Shown here in pieces: positions 8,568 to 17,361 of a stretch of 64,000 nucleotides of DNA (positions are counted from its first letter, which is position 1; every line of letters begins with the position of its first letter). A program made the translations under genes and the position numbers. The notes under the pieces are model-generated. The model ran no database searches. It had not been told where the DNA came from and saw nothing but the letters and a program-made list of their open reading frames with translations. The stretch is from an uncultured Lactobacillus sp. (GTDB lineage Bacteria > Bacillota > Bacilli > Lactobacillales > Lactobacillaceae), in contig NZ_CARBVX010000002.1 of NCBI RefSeq assembly GCF_948948975.1, positions 62,001 through 126,000 of the forward strand, written 5' to 3'.

Positions 8568-11500
8568 CTAGTCTACTGGGACCACTTTCCTTGCGTCAAG
8601 CAAAATTAAATATTTTCCAATTACCTTTTTATTTTCCGATATTTCATTTAATGCTTGTTCATATAAACGTAGTTGCCCAGTATATTTTTGCCTAATTTTG
8701 TCTATTGCTTGTTCTTCATGAGTTTTGTCAACAAAATCAGTTTTATAGTCAAATAAAATTAATCCTTCATCTGTTTCAAAATATCCATCAATTGTTCCGT
8801 GAACTAGAATTTTAGCTGCTGAGTCAGAAAAATCATTAAACAGTTCACTAGCATTCACTAAGCTTGAGAATTGACTTTCCCTATGTAATTTTTCCGGCTT
8901 TTGCCAAAATTCTGCCGCAAATTCACTCATTACAAACCAATTTAAGGCCTCTTTTGATAAATGTGGCACCATCAATGGGTTTAATTTACCTAATTCTACA
9001 AGCTCTTCAATTTCTTGTTCTAAATTTGATTCAGTTTTATCACCCTGATAATCATAATATTGTAAAACTAGGTGCATGGCTGTTCCGATCTCTGCTCCAG
9101 TAAATTTTTGTTTTTCTAAAAATACGGGAGTTTCATCAATCGGTTGTAAATATCGATTGCTTGAAGAAATAAGACGTGAATTTTCAAGTTCAGTATCCAT
9201 AGGATCATTAAATACTTTTTTTATCTCAGAGACAGACTGATAGGCTGTAGTTTTAGTGGCATCCGAAAATGGATATTCAAAATTATAAAGGGTTTTGACT
9301 ACATCATTCATTTTAGAACTTAATTTTTGAATATCTTCTTTTTGCTCATTATTTTCTTCCGAATTTGACTGCACATCAAACTTTAAGTAGTAAATCTTAT
9401 CTTGCTCTTCTAAAGCTAAGGTCATGTCTTCGATTTTTTGATCAAATTCATGTTTTTGCTCTAACTTAGGTCCTAAGAAATCTAGTGGCGACTGGGCATT
9501 GATTTTTCTTATTAATGGAAGAATGTTCTTTTTTTGATCAATTTCACTTTCCCATTTTTTCTGCTTAGTCTCCATCTCACTTACACTAGCAACTAAGATA
9601 AGCTTTTGTTGAGCACGTGTTAAACCAACGTATAAGATTCTAGCTTCTTCTTCAAGCATTTGTTGTCTTTTTTCAACATCGGCTAAAGATTTAACTAGGG
9701 AATCAATTCGATAATCTTTTTCTTTAATTGTTAATCCAAGTCCGTCTTTACTAATTGTAAAATTGCCACTTAAGTCACGTGTCTGATACTTATGGCCTAG
9801 CCCCATGACAAACACTACTGAAAATTCGAGACCTTTAGAAGCATGGATAGTCATTAGTTTTACAGCATTATCAGCCTTATCACTTAAAAGTGGTTGTGCT
9901 AAATCCTTTTGATTTTTCCGCATGCGTTCGATAAAACTAATGAATTGATATAATCCTTTAAAACCAGCACTTTCGTAAGAAGTGGCTCTCTCATATAGAG
10001 ATTCTAGATTTACTCTACGCTGTTGACCATTAGGCAAGCCAGTCACAATTTCTAACAGATGAGTTCTTTCATAAATGCTCCAAATCAACTCAGAAATTCG
10101 ATGAGTTGCCGCAAATGATCGTAAAGATTCTAATTGTTGAAGGAAGTTTTTACATTTTTGACCAAGATCTGAATTGACTGACGCAAAACTAGTTAAAGCA
10201 TTATAGAAATTACCGGACTTAGTTTTGACCCTAATTTGTGCTAATTCAGGCTCTTTAAAGTTAAAAAGCGGTGAACGTAAGACTGCTACTAGAGGGATAT
10301 CCTGCTGCGGATTATCAATTAATCTCAAGTAATTCATAATCATTACTAATTCAAATGTTTGAAAATAGTTCTGAGCATCAGTTACAAATAAAGGTAAATC
10401 AGCCTTTGCAAATTCTTGCATTACCCGTAAGTTGTCACTTCTAGTACGCGTAATAATCGCAATATCAGAATATTCCAGGGGGCGTTTAAGTTGTGTTTTT
10501 CGATCCCAGACTTGAAAATTTTCTTCTTTAAGTTGCTTAATTCTGGCAATAACCATTTGAATTTCACTGAAGTCCATTTCATCTCCAAAATTTTCTTCAA
10601 ATGAAGCTTGCGTTTGTTTTTTATCCGTGAAAATATATTCACTTGCAGTAGGCAAGTCAGCAGGATAATAAGTCGCGCCAAATTGTAATTGTCCTTCTTT
10701 TTTATAATCAATTCCACCAAAATTTGCAGTTAAAATTGGATTGAATAAAGAGTTAACTGTCTTAGTAACTCTTTTTGTTGACCTAAAATTATCTGATAAG
10801 ATGATTTTTTCACTATCATCATTCTGTCCATAAGCATGATATTTGCTTAAAAACAAGTCAGGACGTGCTTGTCTAAAGCCATAAATAGATTGTTTTATAT
10901 CTCCAACCATAAATAGGTTGTTTTGTCCCTTCTTTTTGATGCCTGCAATGATATTTTCCTGCAAAGCATTAACATCTTGGTACTCATCAATTAGGATTTC
11001 ATTGAATTTTTCTTGATAGTATTCTTGGGCAATATGAGCATTCGAAGTATCGGTGGTAAGAATGCTGAAAGCAAATTGCTCCATATCACTATAGTCAATT
11101 AAATTTTGTTCTCGTTTTAATTGACCAAATCTCTTAATTAGTTTTTTCTCAGCATCAACAATGGTTTTAACTAATTTTTCTGATTTTTTGAGAATATTTA
11201 CCTGTTCTTTTTCTTCTACCACAAAAAAGTTAGCAAAGATCTTCTTAAGTTGATCATTTAAATCAGATTTTAGTTTTTGACTTTCTTGGTAAGTTTCAAG
11301 ACTTTCCTCTGACCACTTTTTAGACTTGCGAATGTTCTTTTCAAATTTACAATTCATTAAATTAGCTCGAATTTCATTATAAGAATGATCATCTTTCAAA
11401 GCATTTAAGAATTGCTCTAAACGACTGGTAAAGATATCGTAGTTTTCCTTAACCTTTACTAAATCTGGATTTTCCATTTGAGGATTTTCAAAGAGCTGTC

Positions 11501-12182
11501 GTATTTCAGTTTGTAGATCCCTTATCTCTTTTATTAAAACTGGCTTAATCCGACTCTGCCACAGGTCCGATTTAATTAAATCATCTTGAACTTGATAAGA
11601 ACTAGGCAGATTATTGAGAAATTTTTCATAATTAGGCTCAGTAACTGCAGTATTGTACAACTGCAATAAAAGATTTCGCGCTCCTTCAGCATCCCTATCA
11701 CCAGAAAAATTATCATAAAAATCCTGAAATTCTTGATCATTTTTTTCAAGGTACTCAATTTCTATTTCATGTAGGGCACGCTCTTTTAACAGTTCAGCTT
11801 GAGTTTCATCAGTTAAAACACTAAATTGTGGATCAAGATCAATTACATAATAAAAACGTCTAATTACATCTAAACAAAAAGAATCAATTGTAGATATATT
11901 TGCAGTATCAACATCTAATAATTGGCTACGAAGAAATTGATTATTAGGCTCTTTCTCAATTTGATCGCTTATTTTTTGCTTGATTCGCTCCTTCATTTCA
12001 CGAGCAGCAGCTTTAGTAAAAGTGATAATCAAAAGGGATGAAACTGGTGTACCAGATAAAATACGTTTCAAAACACGTTCAACTAATACTGTAGTCTTTC
12101 CTGAACCAGCAGATGCTGAAACTAGGATATCTTTTCCATAATCATTAATTGCTTGATTTTGTTCCTTAGTAAATTTCGTCAA
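8568..12182 (-). CDS. addA: AddA/RexA helicase-nuclease subunit
   Basis: Recombination exonuclease subunit that processes double-strand breaks together with AddB. The UvrD-like helicase has Walker A VSASAGSGKTTVLVERV at residues 21-37 and LIDEYQDVNALQ as the Walker B region. RecB-type motifs such as LMTIHASKGLEF follow. The C-terminal nuclease has LILFDYKTDF. Length (1204 aa) is normal. The start is TTG, placed directly after the addB stop with no gap. No ATG lies between it and the Walker A motif, so the TTG is well supported and the two subunits are translationally coupled. Confidence 0.95.
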   Translation of the reverse strand: MTKFTKEQNQAINDYGKDILVSASAGSGKTTVLVERVLKRILSGTPVSSLLIITFTKAAAREMKERIKQKISDQIEKEPNNQFLRSQLLDVDTANISTIDSFCLDVIRRFYYVIDLDPQFSVLTDETQAELLKERALHEIEIEYLEKNDQEFQDFYDNFSGDRDAEGARNLLLQLYNTAVTEPNYEKFLNNLPSSYQVQDDLIKSDLWQSRIKPVLIKEIRDLQTEIRQLFENPQMENPDLVKVKENYDIFTSRLEQFLNALKDDHSYNEIRANLMNCKFEKNIRKSKKWSEESLETYQESQKLKSDLNDQLKKIFANFFVVEEKEQVNILKKSEKLVKTIVDAEKKLIKRFGQLKREQNLIDYSDMEQFAFSILTTDTSNAHIAQEYYQEKFNEILIDEYQDVNALQENIIAGIKKKGQNNLFMVGDIKQSIYGFRQARPDLFLSKYHAYGQNDDSEKIILSDNFRSTKRVTKTVNSLFNPILTANFGGIDYKKEGQLQFGATYYPADLPTASEYIFTDKKQTQASFEENFGDEMDFSEIQMVIARIKQLKEENFQVWDRKTQLKRPLEYSDIAIITRTRSDNLRVMQEFAKADLPLFVTDAQNYFQTFELVMIMNYLRLIDNPQQDIPLVAVLRSPLFNFKEPELAQIRVKTKSGNFYNALTSFASVNSDLGQKCKNFLQQLESLRSFAATHRISELIWSIYERTHLLEIVTGLPNGQQRRVNLESLYERATSYESAGFKGLYQFISFIERMRKNQKDLAQPLLSDKADNAVKLMTIHASKGLEFSVVFVMGLGHKYQTRDLSGNFTISKDGLGLTIKEKDYRIDSLVKSLADVEKRQQMLEEEARILYVGLTRAQQKLILVASVSEMETKQKKWESEIDQKKNILPLIRKINAQSPLDFLGPKLEQKHEFDQKIEDMTLALEEQDKIYYLKFDVQSNSEENNEQKEDIQKLSSKMNDVVKTLYNFEYPFSDATKTTAYQSVSEIKKVFNDPMDTELENSRLISSSNRYLQPIDETPVFLEKQKFTGAEIGTAMHLVLQYYDYQGDKTESNLEQEIEELVELGKLNPLMVPHLSKEALNWFVMSEFAAEFWQKPEKLHRESQFSSLVNASELFNDFSDSAAKILVHGTIDGYFETDEGLILFDYKTDFVDKTHEEQAIDKIRQKYTGQLRLYEQALNEISENKKVIGKYLILLDARKVVPVD

Positions 12183-15100
12183 CTATTCTTCACCATCCAA
12201 GTCTAATTTTTCTTTTATTAGGTTCAAAAGCGTCTTTTTATCAATGGATCTAATCTTATGATAGTTATTTTCTTTGAGCATTGCATCAAAGAAGAAGATA
12301 TCTTTAAAGTCAGAATAAGTAAGGGATGTTTGTTGACCATAAGAATAAGGATCTAATTCAATCTTTCCGGACAAAATCTCATTACCAGCATTTTTTATTA
12401 AGTAGGAGTTATAAGCTAATAGCAAGTCTAGTTGATCCGGAGTAAAACTCTGGTTTTGTGGCCAGCTAATATCGCCGTTTACCTTTCGCTTAACACTAGT
12501 ATATAGATCAGAGACAGCGCGATCTTTTTCCATTCCAGGTTCTATTAGATCAAGCATTTCTTCATCTGCAATTAAGATTCCGTTATACATTAACTTCTTA
12601 GTACTTTCTTTAGCCAAATCTTTAATTTGATAATTGCTTAAGATCATTTTTTCACTGCTCAAACGTTCAAGACTACTAGTAATATTTTGGTAAAATGCGC
12701 CTAAAACATCTAAATCCTTACCTTGAGCAAAAAACTTATTATTATTTTTTAAAACTTCTAAGTAGGAAATCATCTGCATTGAAATTCCGTTTGCAAATAA
12801 ACCTAGGTCAAATTTTTTTGCGGATGACTTATAATCGATCACTTCACCTAAAACTCGATCATTTACTTGAGCCAAATCAACTCGGTCCATCTTTCCGCGA
12901 AGATCTACAATCTTCTTTTTATTATTATCATCTTTCCAGCTATATGAAAGACCACTTACCTTTTGATTTTTACCAAAACTTAATTCGGAATACTGGGGTC
13001 TAAAAGTCGTCTTATTTACATTGCTATGCCAGTAATGAGCTACATTAGCTGTAGTTTGGTCTAACTTATGAAATAGATACTTATTAAATGGATCATTTAA
13101 AAGTTGACGATATCTGCCCTTTTCTTTTAGTTCTTCTCTTACTTCAATTAAAAGCTCGCCTAACTTCTCCTCTGTTAAATCAGCAAAGTTTAACTTCTTT
13201 TCTTTAATTCTTTTAACAAGATAATCAAAAGTTTCATGGTAGTAGTTTCCCGCCTGAACTACATCAAGTTCATTTTCAAAGCGTTTCTTCAAATGTAAAC
13301 CATAATTTAAGAAGTATTCAAAAGAATTTTGATAATACGTTTCTAGTTGTGACACAGAAGTTTCAATACGATCACCGTACAGCTGTTGGGCTAGATCCGG
13401 CGAAAGATCTTGAGGTACATTCTTAAAGTCGCTTCCTTCAAGCACATTTTGTGCTACTTCACCAATTTTTTCTTCAGTCATTTTCAATAAAGAGTCTACA
13501 TCAGTAGCTGCTTTATTTTTTAAATAGGTTAAGTAACCTAAACTTGCTTCTGGATTAGTTATAAAAGTTAAAACCTCTCCATTATTCTGAGGTAAATCAT
13601 GTTGGGCAAATTCATCAGCGCGAGTTAACTTTAATAACTGCTTATAAAAAATTGAAGGTTCTAATTGTTCATTTGCAGTATTAATTACTGGATAAGAAAT
13701 ATAAATTTTATCACTGGCCAAGCTCAAAGCATTTCCAAATTGGTAATTTTGGTCTAAGTTATTGATCTTTTGCTGATCTTCTAAGTATCCATTAGCTTCA
13801 TTTCCTTCATTTAGCTGCTCTAAATTTTCAGAACTAAAGAAACCCGGTATTTTTTCAATTTGAGGCAAGTTACTACTAGTTGCACCAATAATGAAAACTT
13901 GCTTATATCCTTGACCTTGAACCATACCTAATTCAGAAATGTTAACTGCATCAAGAGTAGACGGAATTTGTGAGAAATTAGCTTCACTAAAGCCACTAAT
14001 TAACAGATCAAAAAATTGGCTTACAGAAAACTTATTTGCTACCAGTAAGTAGTCCTTTAATAGATCAGTTAAAGTTGACCAAACTTGTTCTGGTTGCTGG
14101 GCCAATTGTAAATCGCCTGCATCATTAGCTTCTTTTCGCCAACTTTCTAAACGTTTCGCAACACGATTTTTAATTAGAAAATTCCAGAAAACTGTTACTC
14201 CAGCTTGGGGATTTCCTTCTTTATCAAGTTGCTCAAAAAATTTATTTAAAGCATCAATAAAGTACTCTCGTAGTCGATCAAGTTCTTCTACTTCTTTCTC
14301 AGATTTATCTAAAGCAATTACATCTGCATCTACAAAGTTCTTTAAAGATTTCGTCCATAGCTTACCTTTTATACCATGGGCTAAGACAAAATTTTCAAGT
14401 AGGTCAACATCATTTTGATAGCGAGCAGAATTTTTATACCAGTCAGGAATAAATAGTTGCGTCTTCATCAATGCAATTACATTATCTGTTTGAAAACCAC
14501 GCTTAAAAATTTGCTGTAGATTTTCAACAGCAACTACCAGGGGATGGTATTTCATTTCTCTTTGCAGATCGTTAAAGAAAGGAATCTGGTTTTGCCTTAA
14601 AATTGGAGTTAAATATGTCTCATATTCACTTAAATTAGGTGCTAAAACTAGAAAATCCTGATAGCGATAGTTGTTTAAGGCTACCTGTTGGTAAATTGTC
14701 CGCGCAACAAAATAGGCTTCTGCATACCTTGAATCTGCTTTAACTGGTTGCAAAAACTTACTTAAACGTTCATCAAATCCACTTGTTTTTGTCCAGACAC
14801 CGTTTAGTAGAGAGCTAGGACTGGTTTGAGTAAGTGGATACTCTTGAGTTTGATAATCTAATTGCTGATTTTGCCAAAAATGTTCTAATTGGCCAATTGT
14901 ATGCTGCACTACGTAGTCATAGTCACCTGGTTCAGCATTATTATCAATTTTGCCAATTTTTGTTTTAAAAGCTAAAGTTGTATTTTTTGCCTTTTTTGAA
15001 ATTAAACGAACCGAGGTTAACTCTTGTAAAGAAAAATGTGAAAAATCAGAAAAATAAAATTCCATGGTGCTCAAATTATTGCTTTTTGCTAGAAACTCAT

Positions 15101-15659
15101 TAAGCAATAATTGCATCTCATCTTTTGTAGCAAATTTTTCTGACAAACGTTCAATAAACTCATCATAAATAATTCTTAAGTCATGAATTTTGTAGCTAGT
15201 TTCTTCATTTAATTTCTTTTCATCAATATTATCTAGTTCAATATTACCGGCTCGCACAGATAAAATAGCCTCATACATTTGTCTTAAGGCACCAGATGTA
15301 ACTTGAGTTTGACTCTGAAATAGCTTTAATTCCTCTTGATGATCTTTAACAATTTGCTCTAGAAGCATGACACTAGCGGCATCATCTAGAATTTGCGGTA
15401 ATTTAATTGCCTCATCTCTCAAGAAATACCAAGCTAGTCGTGAAAAAGAAAGAATATGTAATTTATTTACTGCAATTTGTTTTTTATTTGTTAAAACAGA
15501 GAGCTTGCTAAGTGCGCGTACTTCTGTGGTAAACTTAATATGGTTCGGCACGATAATAAAAACATCGTGTCTTTTGTCTTGGTAGTATGACTTAACAGCT
15601 TGATCAATTATTTCATTTTGCAAGTTGTCTACTTGTCTACCAGTAATTACATTAATCAT
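12183..15659 (-). CDS. addB: AddB/RexB deoxyribonuclease subunit (no Fe-S cysteines)
   Basis: Partner of AddA. It is 1158 aa, similar to RexB of lactic acid bacteria. The C-terminal RecB-like nuclease motif is EVIDYKSSAKKFD. The N-terminus ITGRQVDN lacks a Walker A motif, as in RexB. The cysteine cluster that holds Fe-S in Bacillus AddB is absent; the first cysteine of that region is replaced in YYQNSFEYFLNYG. I saw no cysteine anywhere in the protein. The gene is divergent from mevalonate kinase. Confidence 0.93.
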   Translation of the reverse strand: MINVITGRQVDNLQNEIIDQAVKSYYQDKRHDVFIIVPNHIKFTTEVRALSKLSVLTNKKQIAVNKLHILSFSRLAWYFLRDEAIKLPQILDDAASVMLLEQIVKDHQEELKLFQSQTQVTSGALRQMYEAILSVRAGNIELDNIDEKKLNEETSYKIHDLRIIYDEFIERLSEKFATKDEMQLLLNEFLAKSNNLSTMEFYFSDFSHFSLQELTSVRLISKKAKNTTLAFKTKIGKIDNNAEPGDYDYVVQHTIGQLEHFWQNQQLDYQTQEYPLTQTSPSSLLNGVWTKTSGFDERLSKFLQPVKADSRYAEAYFVARTIYQQVALNNYRYQDFLVLAPNLSEYETYLTPILRQNQIPFFNDLQREMKYHPLVVAVENLQQIFKRGFQTDNVIALMKTQLFIPDWYKNSARYQNDVDLLENFVLAHGIKGKLWTKSLKNFVDADVIALDKSEKEVEELDRLREYFIDALNKFFEQLDKEGNPQAGVTVFWNFLIKNRVAKRLESWRKEANDAGDLQLAQQPEQVWSTLTDLLKDYLLVANKFSVSQFFDLLISGFSEANFSQIPSTLDAVNISELGMVQGQGYKQVFIIGATSSNLPQIEKIPGFFSSENLEQLNEGNEANGYLEDQQKINNLDQNYQFGNALSLASDKIYISYPVINTANEQLEPSIFYKQLLKLTRADEFAQHDLPQNNGEVLTFITNPEASLGYLTYLKNKAATDVDSLLKMTEEKIGEVAQNVLEGSDFKNVPQDLSPDLAQQLYGDRIETSVSQLETYYQNSFEYFLNYGLHLKKRFENELDVVQAGNYYHETFDYLVKRIKEKKLNFADLTEEKLGELLIEVREELKEKGRYRQLLNDPFNKYLFHKLDQTTANVAHYWHSNVNKTTFRPQYSELSFGKNQKVSGLSYSWKDDNNKKKIVDLRGKMDRVDLAQVNDRVLGEVIDYKSSAKKFDLGLFANGISMQMISYLEVLKNNNKFFAQGKDLDVLGAFYQNITSSLERLSSEKMILSNYQIKDLAKESTKKLMYNGILIADEEMLDLIEPGMEKDRAVSDLYTSVKRKVNGDISWPQNQSFTPDQLDLLLAYNSYLIKNAGNEILSGKIELDPYSYGQQTSLTYSDFKDIFFFDAMLKENNYHKIRSIDKKTLLNLIKEKLDLDGEE

Positions 15660-15683
15660 AAGTCTATAGTCTCCTTAGCAAAT

Positions 15684-15692
15684 ATTTTAGCA
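15684..15692 (-). promoter_or_regulatory. Extended -10 promoter candidate for addBA
   Basis: The minus strand reads TGCTAAAAT, an extended -10, 25 bp upstream of the addB ATG. AAGGAGA lies between it and the start. No good -35 is visible, which is acceptable for an extended -10. Confidence 0.45.
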
Positions 15693-15745
15693 TATGAGAC
15701 AAAGCAATTAGACGTAATGAAATTTATAATATAGGAAAGATAATT

Positions 15746-16663
15746 GTGAATAAAAAAATAGAAGTCAAAGCACATGGAAAAGTGATTCTTATTGGTGAGC
15801 ATTCTGTAGTTTATGGCTATGATGCCCTCGCTCTTCCAATCCAGGTCTTAAATATCACCACAACTATTGAAGAAACTGATGGTCCAACTTGGATGGATAC
15901 AACCCATTATCATGGTGCTTTTTTTAATGCTCCTGAGGAATATGATGGCATTAAATATATTGTGAAAACCTTACTTGAAAGAGTAAAAGACGCTCCTAAC
16001 CTTAAGGTCACTTATACTGGTGAAATTCCTATGGAGCGTGGTTTTGGATCAAGTGCAGTTGTAGCCTTAGGAACTACCAAAGCTGTCTCACAATTTTTAG
16101 GATTGACTCTTTCTGAAACTGAAATTATGGAAATTACTAATCATGCAGAAATGATTAATCATGGAAAAGCTTCAGGCCTTGACGCTGCTACTGTAAATTC
16201 CGATTACTTAGTTTTCTTCAATAAGCAAGACGGGCCAAAACAACTTTCTCAAAAATTAGGTGCTACCCTATTAATTATGGATACAGGTGAACTTGGAAAT
16301 ACTAGAGTTGCAGTTCAATCAGTTAAAAAACAAATGGATGAAAGTGATCTTAAAAAGAAACAAATTGCCCGTCTTGGAGAATTAGCTACCGCAACGCGGA
16401 AAAACTGGTTTAACCAAAACGCGGAAGAAATCGGAAAGATTTTTAATGAAGCCGAAAATATTCTTGCCTCCTTTAAGCTTTCAACTGAGAAAATCGATAA
16501 TATTTGTAAAATTGCTAATGAAAATGGCGCTTTAGGTGCTAAATTATCTGGTGGCGGCTTAGGCGGCATTGTAATTGCACTATGTCCTAATCAAGAAGTT
16601 GCTCAAAAAATTGCCGAAAAAGCTAAAGCTAATTTTGATAAGGACTGGATTGAGGAAGTCTAA
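15746..16663 (+). CDS. mvk: Mevalonate kinase
   Basis: GHMP kinase that phosphorylates mevalonate in isoprenoid synthesis. The three family motifs are visible: KVILIGEHSVVYG near the start, PMERGFGSSAVVALG near residue 95, and LGAKLSGGGLGGIVIAL near residue 265. The start is GTG with AGGAAAG 7 bp upstream. Length is 305 aa. In related lactobacilli the gene leads directly into mvaD-mvaK2-fni; here a prophage separates it from them. Confidence 0.96.
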   Translation: MNKKIEVKAHGKVILIGEHSVVYGYDALALPIQVLNITTTIEETDGPTWMDTTHYHGAFFNAPEEYDGIKYIVKTLLERVKDAPNLKVTYTGEIPMERGFGSSAVVALGTTKAVSQFLGLTLSETEIMEITNHAEMINHGKASGLDAATVNSDYLVFFNKQDGPKQLSQKLGATLLIMDTGELGNTRVAVQSVKKQMDESDLKKKQIARLGELATATRKNWFNQNAEEIGKIFNEAENILASFKLSTEKIDNICKIANENGALGAKLSGGGLGGIVIALCPNQEVAQKIAEKAKANFDKDWIEEV

Positions 16664-16748
16664 CCGTATAGAGGAATAGAACGAAAATAAGCGCTAGTAA
16701 GAGAAGCTTTTTCCATAAAAAGCAATGAGATGTAACTTAAAATAAATT

Positions 16749-16769
16749 TTTTTACGTACTTTTTACGTA
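16749..16769 (+). repeat. attL core (21-bp direct repeat)
   Basis: This is two copies of TTTTTACGTA separated by one C, identical to 45411-45431. On the attL side it runs into a 16-bp perfect palindrome, CTTTTTACGTAAAAAG (16759-16774). No tRNA gene is present at the site. Confidence 0.9.
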
Positions 16770-16807
16770 AAAAGCCGCCCTAGAGATTCAACTCTAGAGC
16801 GGCTTTT
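16770..16807. terminator. Bidirectional terminator at the left prophage end
   Basis: AAAAGCCGC and GCGGCTTTT pair, extended by inner CTAGAG/CTCTAG with one mismatch and a 7-base loop. It sits against attL and isolates prophage transcripts from mvk. It closely resembles the hairpin at 17362-17399. Confidence 0.85.
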
Positions 16808-16840
16808 AAAATACATTTTATATGTTTTACTTTTTAGAGG

Positions 16841-16981
16841 TTACCATTTAAATTCTCTCCCAACTGGTTCGCCCCAATCAATTTCTTTAGATTGACCGGG
16901 ATGCTCTTCATTCCATTTTTTCCAGTAGGCTTCATAATCAAAATCTTTAAAACGTTCAGCTAATTTACTTGCTTTTTTCAA
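16841..16981 (-). CDS. Small charged prophage protein (46 aa), unknown function
   Basis: The TTG start is preceded by AGGTGGGAAAG on the minus strand. The product begins MKKASKLAERFKDFDYEAYW and ends VGREFKW. It is rich in Lys, Glu and Trp, with no membrane segment. It lies between the type I toxin-antitoxin locus and the terminal hairpin, on the same strand as the late genes. I do not recognise a family. The good ribosome site and compact composition suggest a real gene, perhaps an accessory (moron) gene. Confidence 0.55.
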   Translation of the reverse strand: MKKASKLAERFKDFDYEAYWKKWNEEHPGQSKEIDWGEPVGREFKW

Positions 16982-17002
16982 TTACTTTCCCACCTTTGAT
17001 TT

Positions 17003-17011
17003 TGCTATAAT
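17003..17011 (+). promoter_or_regulatory. Extended -10 promoter of the Fst-like toxin mRNA
   Basis: TGCTATAAT is a consensus extended -10 about 44 bp upstream of the toxin start. It predicts an mRNA start near 17018, which places the SD-masking hairpin at the very 5' end. Confidence 0.6.
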
Positions 17012-17028
17012 TATTTCAGCGACTATTG

Positions 17029-17046
17029 CCTCCTCTTGAAAGGAGG
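17029..17046 (+). promoter_or_regulatory. 5'-UTR hairpin masking the toxin Shine-Dalgarno
   Basis: CCTCCT (17029-17034) pairs exactly with AGGAGG (17041-17046) around the loop CTTGAA. AGGAGG is the only ribosome site of the toxin. In the known Fst RNA I a 5' stem-loop also limits ribosome access. Confidence 0.7.
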
Positions 17047-17052
17047 TGAGTT

Positions 17053-17072
17053 CATTGAAGGAATTTCTAACT
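17053..17072 (+). repeat. Direct repeats DRa/DRb overlapping the toxin start
   Basis: CATTGAA (17053-17059) and GAATTTCTAACT (17061-17072) cover the toxin start and first codons. The same two blocks recur in the same order at 17254-17277, inside the antisense RNA. Fst antitoxin uses such repeats to base-pair at the translation start. Confidence 0.8.
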
Positions 17073-17159
17073 TTAGTTGTAGCTCCCATTCTTGTGGAAA
17101 TAGTGAAATCACTATTCGATCACTGGTTGGATGATCGGCATCACAACAAAAAGCATTAA
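17055..17159 (+). CDS. Fst/Lpt-family type I toxin peptide (34 aa)
   Basis: The peptide starts MKEFLTLVVAPILVEIV and ends in a short His/Lys/Asp-rich tail. This is the Fst pattern: a few N-terminal residues, one membrane helix with the conserved API(x)V step, a W-L-D junction and a charged cytoplasmic tail. Such peptides insert into the membrane when antisense RNA is lost. The TTG start is 8 bases after AGGAGG. An antisense RNA, shared terminator and paired repeats complete the locus. It is read opposite to the late genes, next to attL, and probably stabilises the element or the site. Confidence 0.85.
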   Translation: MKEFLTLVVAPILVEIVKSLFDHWLDDRHHNKKH

Positions 17160-17208
17160 TGGTCGCCTTACTCCACCCTCAACGCTTAGAAGGTTGCACT
17201 AAGCGATA

Positions 17209-17248
17209 AAAAAGCATTACCTTTTGTGACGATCAGGTAATGCTTTTT
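17209..17248. terminator. Shared bidirectional terminator of toxin mRNA and antitoxin RNA
   Basis: A 13-bp perfect stem (17209-17221 with 17236-17248) has A-run and T-run flanks. It terminates both convergent RNAs and gives them a complementary 3' segment, as in the Fst par locus. Confidence 0.85.
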
Positions 17249-17253
17249 GAGTG

Positions 17254-17277
17254 CATTGAATTTTAGAATTTCTAACT
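17254..17277 (+). repeat. Second copies of DRa/DRb in the antitoxin RNA
   Basis: CATTGAA (17254-17260) and GAATTTCTAACT (17266-17277) are exact repeats of the blocks at the toxin start, with 5 bases between them instead of 1. Confidence 0.8.
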
Positions 17278-17289
17278 TGTTGCAAGTTA

Positions 17290-17318
17290 AGTATAACATT
17301 TTGTAAGTAAAATTGTAA
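17290..17318 (-). promoter_or_regulatory. Antitoxin RNA promoter
   Basis: On the minus strand TTACAA (17313-17318), a 17-bp spacer and TATACT (17290-17295). The start would be close to 17283. Confidence 0.6.
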
Positions 17319-17361
17319 TAATAAAACATAGTTAAAATAATAGAAAATTTGTTGTATGCAA

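Larger units (their letters stand above)
17209..17283 (-). ncRNA. Antitoxin RNA (RNA II-like), about 75 nt
   Basis: Predicted minus-strand RNA starting near 17283, downstream of TTACAA-17-TATACT, and ending in the shared terminator. It contains complements of the DRb and DRa repeats (17266-17277 and 17254-17260). Size and layout match Fst RNA II. Ends are inferred from promoter and hairpin only. Confidence 0.7.

Noticed and set aside
15725..15730. TATAAT as the mvk promoter
   Set aside because: The predicted RNA would start after the ribosome site and no -35 is present, so I did not list it.
16664..16748. tRNA or tmRNA 3' end as the integration target
   Set aside because: No CCA-type acceptor stem, T-loop or anticodon arm can be folded; only a small GCTTTTT/AAAAAGC hairpin is present at 16706-16723.
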